Shown piece by piece: positions 1-7,410 of a stretch of DNA of 64,000 nt (positions are counted from its first letter, which is position 1; each line of letters opens with the position of its first letter). The stretch is from contig NZ_CP107917.1 in the NCBI RefSeq assembly GCF_036014175.1, forward strand, positions 6,324,001-6,388,000, read 5' to 3'. The position numbers were made by a program, and so were the translations under genes. The notes below the pieces were generated by a model. The model did no database searches. It was not told the DNA's origin and saw only the letters and a list, made by a program, of their open reading frames with translations. The stretch comes from Streptomyces sp. NBC_00443 (GTDB taxonomy: Bacteria; Actinomycetota; Actinomycetes; Streptomycetales; Streptomycetaceae).

Positions 1-1
1 C

Positions 2-844
2 CAGGCCATCGACGGCGCGTTCCTCGCCCCGGACGAGGACGGCCGTCCGGTCCGGATCATCCCGGCCGGGAAGCTGACCCTCGGCCCGGACGGGCTCACC
101 GACGTCGAGCGCCAGCGCAAGACGATCCGCGACACGCTGAACGCCGAGCTGTCCCACGCCGACGCGCACGCCGTGTGGGACCTCACCCTCGCGATCAGCC
201 GCGCCCTGCACGCGATGCCCCGCTACGCCACCCCCGCCCGGCCCGGTCTCCTCGACGGGCCCGCCCGCTGCTCCTGCGGGGCGACCGGCGAGCTCCTGGC
301 CGTCGACCCCGCAGGGCTGCACGCGCACGCCGCCCCGGACGAGGAGCAGCCACATCCGGCCGTCGCCTGGTGGGCGAGCGCGTACGAGCGGGCGACCGTG
401 GCCGAGGTCCGTCTGTCCGCCGTCCGCGACGTCCTCGACGACATGGAACGCACCACCGGCGCCCGGCACTGGGCCCGCCTGCTCCGCCAGGCCGCCGGCG
501 CCTCCCACCAGGACGACTACGGCGGCCCCGAGATGTGGCGACGCCGCGCCGTCCGCCGCGCCCTCGCGCTCTCCCGCGCACACGGCCTGATCAACGCCGT
601 CTGCGACCTCGCCCACGAGGACACCGAGGAAGCGGCCGGGGAGCATGGTGACGGCTACCGCCAGGCCCTCGCCGACCTCCGCGCGATCCTCGTCGCGTTC
701 GAGCACCTCCCGGACGAGGAAAACCCCAACGCCGCGATCATCGTCCACTCCTGCAAGAACCCGCAGGCCAGAGCGTTCGTCGAGGTGGGCGACGACGAGA
801 TCCCGATCGTCCACTCCGCCCACCGCGACGAGGGAGCGCCGTGA
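2..844 (+). CDS. Hypothetical protein, 5' end outside window
   Basis: The frame is open from the first bases of the window to the TGA at 844, so the true start lies upstream; 280 residues are visible. A GTG at 173 is an in-frame internal codon, and the upstream part (residues begin QAIDGAFLAPDEDGRPV) is equally coding-like. The middle has a Cys pair (CSCG) and an Asp/Glu-rich helical C-terminal half. It overlaps the next gene by 4 nt. No family is recognised. Confidence 0.75.
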   Translation, partial: QAIDGAFLAPDEDGRPVRIIPAGKLTLGPDGLTDVERQRKTIRDTLNAELSHADAHAVWDLTLAISRALHAMPRYATPARPGLLDGPARCSCGATGELLAVDPAGLHAHAAPDEEQPHPAVAWWASAYERATVAEVRLSAVRDVLDDMERTTGARHWARLLRQAAGASHQDDYGGPEMWRRRAVRRALALSRAHGLINAVCDLAHEDTEEAAGEHGDGYRQALADLRAILVAFEHLPDEENPNAAIIVHSCKNPQARAFVEVGDDEIPIVHSAHRDEGAP

Positions 845-1437
845 CCCGCACCGACCTGGAGGCCGTCCGCGAGAGCGCCGTCCCCGTCGAGACCATCCGC
901 CTCACCCCGGTACGTGCCCGGGTTCCCGACCATGGCGCAGCGTTCGTCTGGTCGTTCGCCGACCCGGTCACCCTGTCCCTGGTGAACGTCTACCGGTTCA
1001 ACCCGTCCGGCGGGCTCCTCACCCCGCGCGGCCCCGAGCTGCGCCAGGTGTACGCCGCCCTGCTCACCGGGGAGGGCTTCATCGGCGAGAGGGCCACGGA
1101 CTTCGTCGACCGGTACCTCTACGACCACCACACCGAAGGCGTCGCCGTCGAGACGTGGAGCGTGGTCCCCGGACACGGCGCCCGCCCGAGCTGGTGGTAC
1201 GTCCTGCTGCCCCTCCTCGTCCGGCTCCCGCTCGGCGTCGAGGACTGGCCGCTGGAGGAGGAGCCCCCGATCACCGTCCGCACGGCCGGCGAGGTCCACC
1301 CCAACGAAGCCCACACCTCCGCCGCCCCGCGCCCCTACCCGGGACCGGAGCGCCCCCTCGACCCGGGCACCTACGTCCGCCAGGCCGTCACCCGGGTCCC
1401 GCCACCACCGGCACCGCTACGGCCGTTCAACGTGTGA
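841..1437 (+). CDS. Hypothetical protein
   Basis: A 198-residue protein starting at GTG 841 inside the stop of the preceding gene, so the two are probably translationally coupled. It has a hydrophobic stretch (WWYVLLPLLVRLPL) near residues 120-133 and a Pro-rich C-terminus. No family is recognised. A hairpin follows at 1449..1477. Confidence 0.7.
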   Translation: MTRTDLEAVRESAVPVETIRLTPVRARVPDHGAAFVWSFADPVTLSLVNVYRFNPSGGLLTPRGPELRQVYAALLTGEGFIGERATDFVDRYLYDHHTEGVAVETWSVVPGHGARPSWWYVLLPLLVRLPLGVEDWPLEEEPPITVRTAGEVHPNEAHTSAAPRPYPGPERPLDPGTYVRQAVTRVPPPPAPLRPFNV

Positions 1438-1448
1438 CCGACGACACC

Positions 1449-1477
1449 GTCCGTGTGCACGTTCTGTGCACACGGAC
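1449..1477 (+). terminator. Stem-loop after the first gene pair
   Basis: GTCCGTGTGCAC at 1449-1460 and its exact complement at 1466-1477 form a 12-bp stem with a 5-nt loop. There is no T tract, as is common for actinobacterial terminators. It could also be an operator, because the arm is itself near-palindromic. Confidence 0.5.
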
Positions 1478-1538
1478 CGTCGCCTCCCCGGCACGCTGAG
1501 TGCCGACCACCCAACAGCCCACCAGGGGGGAACCCGCC

Positions 1539-2000
1539 ATGCCCGAAACCTCGTCAGCCGCCCGCTTCGCCGCCCTGTACGCCGCCCTGACGGCCGCCCA
1601 CGAGGTCGGCGACTACTGGGTCCAGCAGGACGCGGACGCGGTCGCCAAGGGGAAGCCAGGCCGCGAGGGGGTCACCGCCGCGGTCCGGCACGTCGCCACC
1701 TACACCGCCACCCAAGCCGTCGCCGTCGCCGCGGTGAACCGCGCCTTCGGCCTCCGCCTGTCCTGGCGCCGCGCCGCCGCCGGTCTCGCCCTGTCTGCCG
1801 CCACCCACTACGTCGCCGACCGGTGCGCCGGACAGTGGTCCGACAACGGCCCCGGCGCACCCCTCCTCGTCCGCCTGGCCCACGACGCCGGACACTCCCC
1901 GTGGCTCACGAAGGACCCGGCCGCCGGGCCCCTCATGGACCAGGCATGGCATAAGGGCTGGATCGCCCTCGCCGCGGCCGTCGCCGCCGGCGGGCGGTGA
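1539..2000 (+). CDS. Membrane protein, DUF3307-like
   Basis: A 153-residue protein. ATG 1539 is chosen over the upstream GTG 1500 because a G-rich Shine-Dalgarno (AGGGGGGAA) lies just before it. The N-terminus carries H-E-V-G-D-Y-W-V-Q-Q-D followed by an Ala/Lys helix, then hydrophobic helices around residues 50-95 and 135-150. The H..GD..(V)Q pattern resembles the DUF3307 family of small integral membrane proteins common in actinobacteria and their phages. Function is unknown; the family link is by motif only. Confidence 0.65.
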   Translation: MPETSSAARFAALYAALTAAHEVGDYWVQQDADAVAKGKPGREGVTAAVRHVATYTATQAVAVAAVNRAFGLRLSWRRAAAGLALSAATHYVADRCAGQWSDNGPGAPLLVRLAHDAGHSPWLTKDPAAGPLMDQAWHKGWIALAAAVAAGGR

Positions 2001-2003
2001 CCC

Positions 2004-2186
2004 GTGCACCTCCTCCCGCACAGCATCCGCCGCCGCCTGAAGCGCCGGCGCTTCGCCCGCACCTGGCGCAAGATCGAGGCATTCACCTACCAGTGCGCCC
2101 CAGTCCCGACCTGGAGCCGGGTCCGTCGCCTCAACGACGTCGCCCACGTCTGGGAACGGCACCCCGAACGGCCCCGGCCGCGCTGA
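2004..2186 (+). CDS. Small basic hypothetical protein
   Basis: A 60-residue Arg-rich protein starting at GTG 2004, three bases after the preceding stop. GGCGGGCGG upstream may serve as ribosome binding site. Strong positive charge (RRRLKRRRFARTWRK) suggests nucleic-acid or membrane binding. It ends about 60 bp before the stop of a convergent leftward gene. Confidence 0.5.
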   Translation: MHLLPHSIRRRLKRRRFARTWRKIEAFTYQCAPVPTWSRVRRLNDVAHVWERHPERPRPR

Positions 2187-2245
2187 CCCGGACACGACGA
2201 CGGCCCCCGCCGGATCTCTCCGACGAGGGCCGCCCGGTCCCTCAC

Positions 2246-2479
2246 CTAAAGCCCGCGCTCCCGGTTCCACCGGCTGATGTGCATCACATACAGCACGTTC
2301 CCGATCCCCGCGGTGAACAGGAACAGCCAGAAGTGCACCGCCGCCGACTGACGCCGACGCCGCCCGTAACCGCCCGCGACGGCCGACGCCGAAGCGGAAG
2401 CCGATGACACGTTGTTGATCACGATCGGCGGCCCCTGGTACGGCTGGCCCGGCGGCTGCTGGTCGGCTGAAGTAGTCAT
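2246..2479 (-). CDS. Small protein with C-terminal membrane helix
   Basis: A 77-residue protein. ATG at 2479 is preferred over the GTG at 2542 because GAGGGG lies 7 nt upstream. The N-terminal half is low-complexity (Gln/Pro then Ser-Ala repeats), followed by a basic RRRR patch and one hydrophobic segment (FWLFLFTAGIGNVLYVM). The layout is typical of small actinobacterial membrane proteins with disordered N-termini. Function is unknown. Confidence 0.6.
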   Translation of the reverse strand: MTTSADQQPPGQPYQGPPIVINNVSSASASASAVAGGYGRRRRQSAAVHFWLFLFTAGIGNVLYVMHISRWNRERGL

Positions 2480-2694
2480 GACGCCCCTCATGGTTCGGTG
2501 TGCAAAACGCGGACCGCACCATAGGGCCGCAAAACCCACCACGCAGACCGAACCGCCCCATCCTCACCCGGTCGAGCGGCCCCCTGGTCACCACCTGCAC
2601 CCGCTGCGTCACCCACTGCTACCCTCGACGGGCGCACTCGGGGACGAGCGCACGAGGTGCCGGCGGACGACGCCCCCGCCGCACCGCTCCACAG

Positions 2695-2727
2695 CGGCCC
2701 CTCGCCGGCCTCAGCCGCGAGGGGCCG
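2695..2727 (+). terminator. Stem-loop in gene-free region
   Basis: CGGCCCCTCG (2695-2704) pairs exactly with CGAGGGGCCG (2718-2727). It sits in the gene-free stretch 2480-2871, just upstream of the promoter-like element at 2747. The rest of that stretch shows no supportable gene. Confidence 0.45.
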
Positions 2728-2746
2728 TGGCGTTCCCCGGACCCCC

Positions 2747-2774
2747 GATTTAGATCACGAGACCGCGCTACGCT
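2747..2774 (+). promoter_or_regulatory. Promoter-like element, GATTTAGATCACG class
   Basis: GATTTAGATCACG (2747-2759) is followed after 9 bp by TACGCT (2769-2774). The same 13-mer, preceded by CCCC and followed at identical spacing by TACGAT, occurs at 22441..22468 just upstream of the DNA-modification operon. The TAnnnT hexamer fits a -10 box. Confidence 0.5.
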
Positions 2775-2814
2775 CGCCCCGCGCGTTCCTCCGTTCCGAT
2801 CACGACGGTTGTCC

Positions 2815-2865
2815 ACACAGAACGACCCCCTGCCAGCCCGAATCCGGCAGGGGGTCGTTCTGTGT
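2815..2865 (+). terminator. 20-bp perfect hairpin (bidirectional terminator)
   Basis: Arms 2815-2834 and 2846-2865 are exact complements over 20 bp (core GAACGACCCCCTGCC) around an 11-nt loop. It lies 7 bp beyond the stop of the leftward GIY-YIG gene, so it probably ends that transcript. It would also end a rightward transcript starting near 2780. Confidence 0.7.
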
Positions 2866-2871
2866 TCGGGG

Positions 2872-3222
2872 TCACGCTCTGGCGGCGGCTCGCTGGCGGA
2901 GCTGGTTGGGGCCATGTCGAGGTGTGCCGTGGACGTTGTACCGGCCGCCTCCTGCGGCGAGGAGGTCCCGCTCGATAGCGCGAGCGGCCTTGCGGGACGG
3001 GTGCCAAGTCCAGTCGAACGACGCGACCTGTGACCACCAGTGCGTGTGTCGGTGCTCGTCGGCCCACCGGTGGACGGGGTCCTTGCTGGCCCCGACGTAA
3101 AGCAGGGCTCCAGCGGCGTCATAGAGGCGGTACACCGCCACGTCGTCGGGCCCCGTCGGGTGGACGATCGTCCCCCGGGCTGTGTCGGGTGGGGGCTCAG
3201 TCGTCGCCGTCTCCGTCGTCAT
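2872..3222 (-). CDS. GIY-YIG nuclease-like protein
   Basis: A 116-residue protein. Residues 28-100 match a minimal GIY-YIG domain: VYRLYDAAG, LLYVGASKDPVHRW with the conserved Arg, then AIERDLL with the metal-binding Glu and a final YN. The catalytic positions appear intact. The start overlaps the end of the upstream HTH gene by 26 nt, so the two are co-translated. Related HTH/GIY-YIG pairs occur in actinomycetes. It could be a homing-type or host-DNA nuclease; the exact role is unknown. Confidence 0.75.
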   Translation of the reverse strand: MTTETATTEPPPDTARGTIVHPTGPDDVAVYRLYDAAGALLYVGASKDPVHRWADEHRHTHWWSQVASFDWTWHPSRKAARAIERDLLAAGGGRYNVHGTPRHGPNQLRQRAAARA

Positions 3223-3523
3223 CCTTCACCTTCCGTGGCCGGGACTTCCCCGACCCTGAGTAGCCGCGCTCGATGTCCTGGACGGTGGAGGACGACACGC
3301 CGATGTTCTTCGCGATCGTCCGGTGCGGCACGCTCTGTCGACGCTGCCCTCGGACGTAGTCCCGGCGGAGGTCGCTCAACTCTTTGATCTTCGGCCCCGA
3401 GACCCGCAGGAACTCACTGATCGCCCTGGCCCGGAGGGTCTCGTCCTCAATGGCCTTAAGGGCCTCAATCGCGTCGATCACGCGTCGTGCCTCCTCCGTG
3501 CCGCCCGCGCTTTCTTCGGCCAT
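3197..3523 (-). CDS. HTH DNA-binding protein
   Basis: A 108-residue protein with AGGAA 5 nt before ATG 3523. Residues 63-90 (VPHRTIAKNIGVSSSTVQDIERG) form a clear helix-turn-helix, preceded by helical segments and followed by a basic then acidic tail. It is the first gene of a two-gene unit with the GIY-YIG gene. Its own promoter overlaps the large palindrome at 3546..3586, so autoregulation is likely. Confidence 0.75.
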   Translation of the reverse strand: MAEESAGGTEEARRVIDAIEALKAIEDETLRARAISEFLRVSGPKIKELSDLRRDYVRGQRRQSVPHRTIAKNIGVSSSTVQDIERGYSGSGKSRPRKVKDDDGDGDD

Positions 3524-3545
3524 CCGGTTCCTATCTGCCGTGGCC

Positions 3546-3586
3546 GCTTGCCCGAATGTATGGGACTCCCATACTCTCGGGCAAGC
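3546..3586. promoter_or_regulatory. Divergent promoter pair inside a 41-bp palindrome
   Basis: Outer arms GCTTGCCCGA/TCGGGCAAGC (10 bp) and inner arms TATGGG/CCCATA (6 bp) are perfect. Rightward it reads TTGCCC, 18 bp, TACTCT (3548-3577). Leftward it reads TTGCCC, 18 bp, TACATT. The inner palindrome is the spacer of both promoters, the expected place for a repressor site. It separates the HTH/GIY-YIG unit from gene 3669. Confidence 0.65.
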
Positions 3587-3609
3587 AACACCAGTTGCGA
3601 GTACAAAGC

Positions 3610-3648
3610 GGCCCCCGGTCGGGGCCTAGGAAACGCCGACCGGGGGCC
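3610..3648 (+). terminator. Leader hairpin before gene 3669
   Basis: GGCCCCCGGTCGG (3610-3622) and its exact complement (3636-3648) form a 13-bp stem in the 5' leader between the divergent promoter and ATG 3669. It may be an attenuator or an mRNA-stabilising hairpin. Confidence 0.5.
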
Positions 3649-3668
3649 ACGTCAGATGGAGCTGACGC

Positions 3669-4052
3669 ATGGCACAGAGTACTGATCCACGTCCGGCCGT
3701 AGGCCAGGGCGTCACGGGTGAACACGAGTCCAGGGCCGCGGTGGTCCTGGCTGGTGTCGCCGGGGAGCTGGCGACGAAGGACCCCGAGGTCGTCGTCGAC
3801 CCCACGGACTTCCCGATCATGGTCGGGATCCATGCCGCCCGTACGGGCATCACGAGCGGGCAGAACGTCTCCCGTCTCGCGCTGCGCACGGTGGGTGCGG
3901 TCCCGGTCGGGGTGTCCCGCGAGGTGTTCGCCGTCCAGGTCGCGCAGGGGGCGCAGGCCCTCGGCTACGACTGGTCGGCCGACGACAACCGGCGCGTCAT
4001 CCCGACGATTCCGGCCCCTCGTCCCGAGCAGCGGGCGGAGGTCTCGCGGTGA
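3669..4052 (+). CDS. Hypothetical protein
   Basis: A 127-residue protein, first of three overlapping small genes transcribed from the palindromic promoter at 3546..3586. The sequence is mixed alpha/beta with no recognisable motif. It overlaps the next gene by 4 nt (GTGA). Confidence 0.65.
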   Translation: MAQSTDPRPAVGQGVTGEHESRAAVVLAGVAGELATKDPEVVVDPTDFPIMVGIHAARTGITSGQNVSRLALRTVGAVPVGVSREVFAVQVAQGAQALGYDWSADDNRRVIPTIPAPRPEQRAEVSR

Positions 4053-4189
4053 CGGAGCAGCAGCGCGCCGCGAAGGCGTACGCGGACAGTCGTGGGCAGC
4101 GCGACCCCGAGGCCGTACAGATCGGTCAGCACAACGCGCGCACCGGGGCGAGCAACACCTCCGGCAGCAACCCGGGGGGTGCTCGCTGA
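4049..4189 (+). CDS. Very small hypothetical protein
   Basis: A 46-residue frame from GTG 4049 to TGA 4189, overlapping its neighbours by 4 nt upstream and 1 nt downstream. It is polar and rich in Gln, Ala, Asn, Gly and Ser, with an NTSGSNPGG tail. The tight coupling on both sides is the main support. Confidence 0.55.
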   Translation: MTEQQRAAKAYADSRGQRDPEAVQIGQHNARTGASNTSGSNPGGAR

Positions 4190-4431
4190 TGGGAGCGCGC
4201 GACTTCATCCGGTCCCTGAAGCCCGGCAATGACCACGCCTTGGCCGCACAGCTGCGCGGGAAGCAGCAGGCGACCGAGAGGCGGGCCGCGTCAGACCGGG
4301 CGGACGCCGTGAGGGCGATCAGCGACCGCGACAAGAACCGCACCCCCGCCGAGGTGGCGGAGAGCAGAGCACGGGGCCGCCGTAGCAAGCGAGGCCCGTT
4401 CGAGCCCCCCGCCCCGGGCGTCAACCCCTGA
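4189..4431 (+). CDS. Small basic hypothetical protein
   Basis: An 80-residue protein whose ATG (4189) overlaps the previous stop (TGATG). It is Arg/Ala-rich and helical with a basic RGRRSKRG patch near the C-terminus, suggesting nucleic-acid binding. It ends 6 bp before a strong terminator. Confidence 0.6.
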   Translation: MGARDFIRSLKPGNDHALAAQLRGKQQATERRAASDRADAVRAISDRDKNRTPAEVAESRARGRRSKRGPFEPPAPGVNP

Positions 4432-4436
4432 GAACT

Positions 4437-4476
4437 GGGCCGGGCGCCTCTCGTCCCCCGAGGAGGCGCCCGGCCC
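4437..4476 (+). terminator. 14-bp perfect hairpin terminator
   Basis: GGGCCGGGCGCCTC (4437-4450) pairs exactly with 4463-4476. It lies directly after the 3669-4431 gene trio and before the membrane-protein cluster. Confidence 0.65.
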
Positions 4477-4509
4477 GACCCCTGTAGATCCAGCGTGAAG
4501 GGCGTCACG

Positions 4510-5646
4510 ATGACCGACCAGCAGCCGCAGGCACAGCCGCGCATCCCCGGCGTGCGATACCGCAAGGTGAAGCGCACGGCGTGGGTGCCGGTCACGTACA
4601 AGGGCGAGACCAAGATGGTCAAGCGGGAGTGGACCGAGGAGGTCCCCCGGCTGCCGTTGAACCTCGATCTGCTCTACGTGCGCGCGGCCGTCTGCGTTGC
4701 CGTTCTGCTCACCGGGGTCGCCGTGGTCTGGTCGACGATGGCGATCGGCCGGCAGCTCGGCCACCTCGTCCCCGAGCACCCTGACGTGGGTTACCTCGGC
4801 GCGGCCTCGTTCGAGCTCCCGTGGGTGACGTGCCTCGCGATCAGCTGGGTCCTGCGGAATCAGCCGGACAAGGCGAAGCCGGTCAACATCGCCGGATGGA
4901 TCGGCCTCGGCATCGTCGTCGCCGCGATCATCCTGGACGGCTACCGGGTCGACGCGATCGAGGTCGGCATCCTCGGGGCGTTCGTCTCGGTCGTGGCTAA
5001 GGGGCTGTGGTGGGTCATCATCGGCCTGTTCCATGTGGAGCTGGACGACGACCGTGCCGGGTGGCTGAACTCGAAGCGGCAGGATCTCGCCGTTGAGCGC
5101 GTCATGCTCGGCGAGCAGCAGCGCATGAGCGGTACGGAGGCGTACCTCGCTCACTTCGGTGTGGACGCCTCGGCGCGGCCGGTGATCACCCCGGCCGTGC
5201 CCGCCCCCGAGCTGCCGTCGGCCCCGGCCGTCGAGGCGGCGCAGCCGTCCGCGCCGTCCGTCCCGGCCGGCCCTCCGGTCCCGCCTCCCGCCGCGCCCGT
5301 CCCGGCCCCGGCGCCGTCCGCCCCGGCGGCGGCCCCGTCCGCCCCTCCCGCACCTCCGTCCGCCCCGGCCCCGGCGGTTCCGTCCGCCCCCGCCGCGGCG
5401 GCGTCCGCGCCGTCCGTCCCGGCTCCGACCCCGTCCGCACCGGCCCCGTCCGTCACCCCGATCGGGACGCCGACGATCGCGGCCGTCGTCCGGACGCTGA
5501 CGACCAATGACCCCGGCCTCGCCGAGGTCGACCGCCGGGACGAGCTGATCGACCTCGCCGCGAAGCAGATGCCCCAGCAGTACAAGGCGGACCCGAAGAA
5601 GTTCGCGGCCACGGTGAAGCGCAACCTCCGGGTCAAGGCGTCGTGA
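4510..5646 (+). CDS. Membrane protein with Pro/Ala-rich linker, Spd/Sec31-like
   Basis: A 378-residue protein; ATG 4510 is chosen over the in-frame GTG 4495 because GAAGGG precedes it. After a basic N-terminus there are about four membrane helices between residues 55 and 180. A roughly 95-residue linker of Pro-Ser-Ala repeats (PSAP, 5200-5460) follows, then a compact C-terminal helical domain with LTTNDPGLAEVDRRDELIDLA. The layout resembles proteins beside Streptomyces plasmid transfer genes that are often labelled Sec31-like. No transfer ATPase is seen in this window, so a conjugation role is only inference. Confidence 0.6.
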   Translation: MTDQQPQAQPRIPGVRYRKVKRTAWVPVTYKGETKMVKREWTEEVPRLPLNLDLLYVRAAVCVAVLLTGVAVVWSTMAIGRQLGHLVPEHPDVGYLGAASFELPWVTCLAISWVLRNQPDKAKPVNIAGWIGLGIVVAAIILDGYRVDAIEVGILGAFVSVVAKGLWWVIIGLFHVELDDDRAGWLNSKRQDLAVERVMLGEQQRMSGTEAYLAHFGVDASARPVITPAVPAPELPSAPAVEAAQPSAPSVPAGPPVPPPAAPVPAPAPSAPAAAPSAPPAPPSAPAPAVPSAPAAAASAPSVPAPTPSAPAPSVTPIGTPTIAAVVRTLTTNDPGLAEVDRRDELIDLAAKQMPQQYKADPKKFAATVKRNLRVKAS

Positions 5647-5668
5647 CCGTGCCCGCCTGGCCCTCCCC

Positions 5669-5773
5669 GTGACCGGCCGCCCCTCGTGGTGGCTGGTCAC
5701 CGTCCTCGCCGCCGCCGCGTGGCTGCTGCTGGTCGACCACATCGTCCAGCACGCCCGCGGCGGCGCCCCCTGA
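5669..5773 (+). CDS. Tiny single-pass membrane protein
   Basis: A 34-residue frame from GTG 5669 to TGA 5773 consists almost entirely of one hydrophobic helix (WWLVTVLAAAAWLLLV). It fills the gap between two membrane-protein genes. No clear ribosome binding site is present, so the call is tentative. Confidence 0.4.
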   Translation: MTGRPSWWLVTVLAAAAWLLLVDHIVQHARGGAP

Positions 5774-5804
5774 CCCCTGACCACCACCACCGGAAGTGAT
5801 CCCT

Positions 5805-5993
5805 ATGGGCACCCTGGCCGTCGCCTGCCTGGTCACCGTCCTCGTCTGCTACGTCCTCGTCCGCATCGTGCCGACACGCGGCATGGCGGTCCCGTTCTTC
5901 TGGATCGGCGCGTACGCCCTCGCCTGCCTGCTCTCGATCCCGGCCGTCAAGGTGATCACTGGGGTCCTCGAAGTGATGGGGCTGCGCCGATGA
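5805..5993 (+). CDS. Small two-helix membrane protein
   Basis: A 62-residue protein; ATG 5805 follows GGAAGTGA. Two hydrophobic segments (LAVACLVTVLVCYVLV and FFWIGAYALACLLSIP) flank a short basic loop. It overlaps the next gene by 4 nt and belongs to the membrane-protein cluster. Confidence 0.6.
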   Translation: MGTLAVACLVTVLVCYVLVRIVPTRGMAVPFFWIGAYALACLLSIPAVKVITGVLEVMGLRR

Positions 5994-6928
5994 CCCCGGG
6001 GGAGCGCTGGGTCCAGCGCGTCATGGGCGGCCTCGGCGTCCGCCCCGTCGGTCACGCCGAGCAGCCCCACGACGAGGACGACACGGTCCCGGCCGCGCCC
6101 GTCGTCCCGATCCAGCCGACCCCGCCGGCGCGCGGCTGGCCCCCGGCTGGTGTGCGCCGGATCTCGAGTGTGGCCACGGGGCGTCTGCCCGCCCCGGGCC
6201 GCACGATCGACCTCGGCGAAGAGGACGACGAGGGCGACGAGCCGGGTACGGAGACGGCCGTCGACGACGAGGGCCAGGCCGAGGAGGAGCCCGTCGACGA
6301 GGCCGACGAGGAGGACGTCGAGAAGGCGCCGGCCGCGCCCGCCGCGCCGGTCCCGAACGGGCCGGTGGCGAAGGTCCCGCCCGGCGCGAAGCCCGTGAAG
6401 CCGAAGGCCCGGCGCGGCCCGACGCTCAGCAAGGACGACCCGAGCCTCCGGATCACCGTCTTCAACCTGACCGCCGCGGCGGTCGGCTACGGGACCCCGC
6501 TCGCCGGGATCGTCGAGACCTACCTGACGTTCGCCGAGGAGGCCGCCCGCGGGGTGTTCGCGTTCCTCCTCGCGGTGGTCGGCGCCGTCGGCACGTGGTG
6601 GGTCACCGGCCGCCCCGGCGTGCGGGAAATCCTTTCGTGCCTGCCGTACTGGGGCGTGATCCGGCTCGCGGCCTGTCTCGGGCTTGCCGAGGCCGGCCGC
6701 CGTATCGCGCCCGTCCCGGTCGCCTGGCTGAACGAGACCGGCACGGAGTGGGGGCTCGGCCCGAACGCCGTGTCGTTCCTGATCACCTCGGGCGGCATCA
6801 CCTTCGCCCTGTGGTGGTGCATCGACCGCAGGTTCCGCCGCTTCCACTGGGTCGTGCGCTGGTTCTTCCGCATCCCCCTGGCGACCGCCGTCGTCGTCAC
6901 CCTCTCCCACGGCAACCCCATCAGCTGA
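5990..6928 (+). CDS. Membrane protein with acidic N-terminal linker
   Basis: A 312-residue protein starting in an ATGA overlap. Residues 75-105 are strongly acidic (runs of E and D), then a Pro/Lys linker, then about four membrane helices between residues 155 and 310. The domain plan (disordered charged N-terminus, hydrophobic C-terminus) recalls SpdB-type spread proteins of Streptomyces plasmids. That comparison rests on architecture, not on a diagnostic motif. Confidence 0.6.
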   Translation: MTPGERWVQRVMGGLGVRPVGHAEQPHDEDDTVPAAPVVPIQPTPPARGWPPAGVRRISSVATGRLPAPGRTIDLGEEDDEGDEPGTETAVDDEGQAEEEPVDEADEEDVEKAPAAPAAPVPNGPVAKVPPGAKPVKPKARRGPTLSKDDPSLRITVFNLTAAAVGYGTPLAGIVETYLTFAEEAARGVFAFLLAVVGAVGTWWVTGRPGVREILSCLPYWGVIRLAACLGLAEAGRRIAPVPVAWLNETGTEWGLGPNAVSFLITSGGITFALWWCIDRRFRRFHWVVRWFFRIPLATAVVVTLSHGNPIS

Positions 6929-6941
6929 GAAAGGCACCCCC

Positions 6942-7409
6942 GTGCACCACGACACCGTCACCCTCGCCGCCGGGGTGGGAGGCCAGATCCTCGGCTCGGT
7001 CACCGTCGCGGGCCTCGCCGGCGCGGCCACCCTCGCATTCATCGCGGGCCTGAGGGGCAGCGACAAGATCAAGATCGACAACAAGGTCAAGGCGCTCGTC
7101 TGGGGCGCCATGATCGGTCAGCTCTGGATCGCGGCCGGGGGCACCCTCGCGGACATTGCGTCCGGCGTCGAGGACATCAGCGACGGCGTGTTCGGCGGCT
7201 CCGAGCTGCTGGGCTCGGCCCCCGGACAAGGAGGCGTCTGCCTCATCCTGTTCGTCATCGCCTACGCGTTCCGCTGGAAGCGCATGGTGCCGCCCGCCAT
7301 GTGCGGCCTCGCCCTCGGGATCGGCATGGCCGACGCCGGCGGCCTGTGGGGAATCGCCGCGAACGTCTTCAAGATCCTGCTTGGCACCGTCGCCACGAAG
7401 GTGATGTGA
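6942..7409 (+). CDS. Multi-pass membrane protein
   Basis: A 155-residue protein starting at GTG 6942 after GAGAAAGG. About four hydrophobic segments are visible (near residues 10-35, 48-65, 98-110 and 115-150) with short charged loops. It is directly followed by gene 7411. It probably assembles with the neighbouring membrane proteins; function is unknown. Confidence 0.6.
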   Translation: MHHDTVTLAAGVGGQILGSVTVAGLAGAATLAFIAGLRGSDKIKIDNKVKALVWGAMIGQLWIAAGGTLADIASGVEDISDGVFGGSELLGSAPGQGGVCLILFVIAYAFRWKRMVPPAMCGLALGIGMADAGGLWGIAANVFKILLGTVATKVM

Positions 7410-7410
7410 C

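Noticed and set aside
1554..2612. Long leftward open frames opposite real genes (also 10976..13789, 43061..48373 and others)
   Set aside because: They are by-products of very high GC; compositions are Gly/Arg/Asp-rich without motifs and the opposing frames carry ribosome binding sites and recognisable domains.
5195..5460. GTCCGCC-type DNA repeats shared with 36760-36910
   Set aside because: Both encode Pro-Ser-Ala linkers; the DNA similarity follows from coding low-complexity protein rather than from a shared element.
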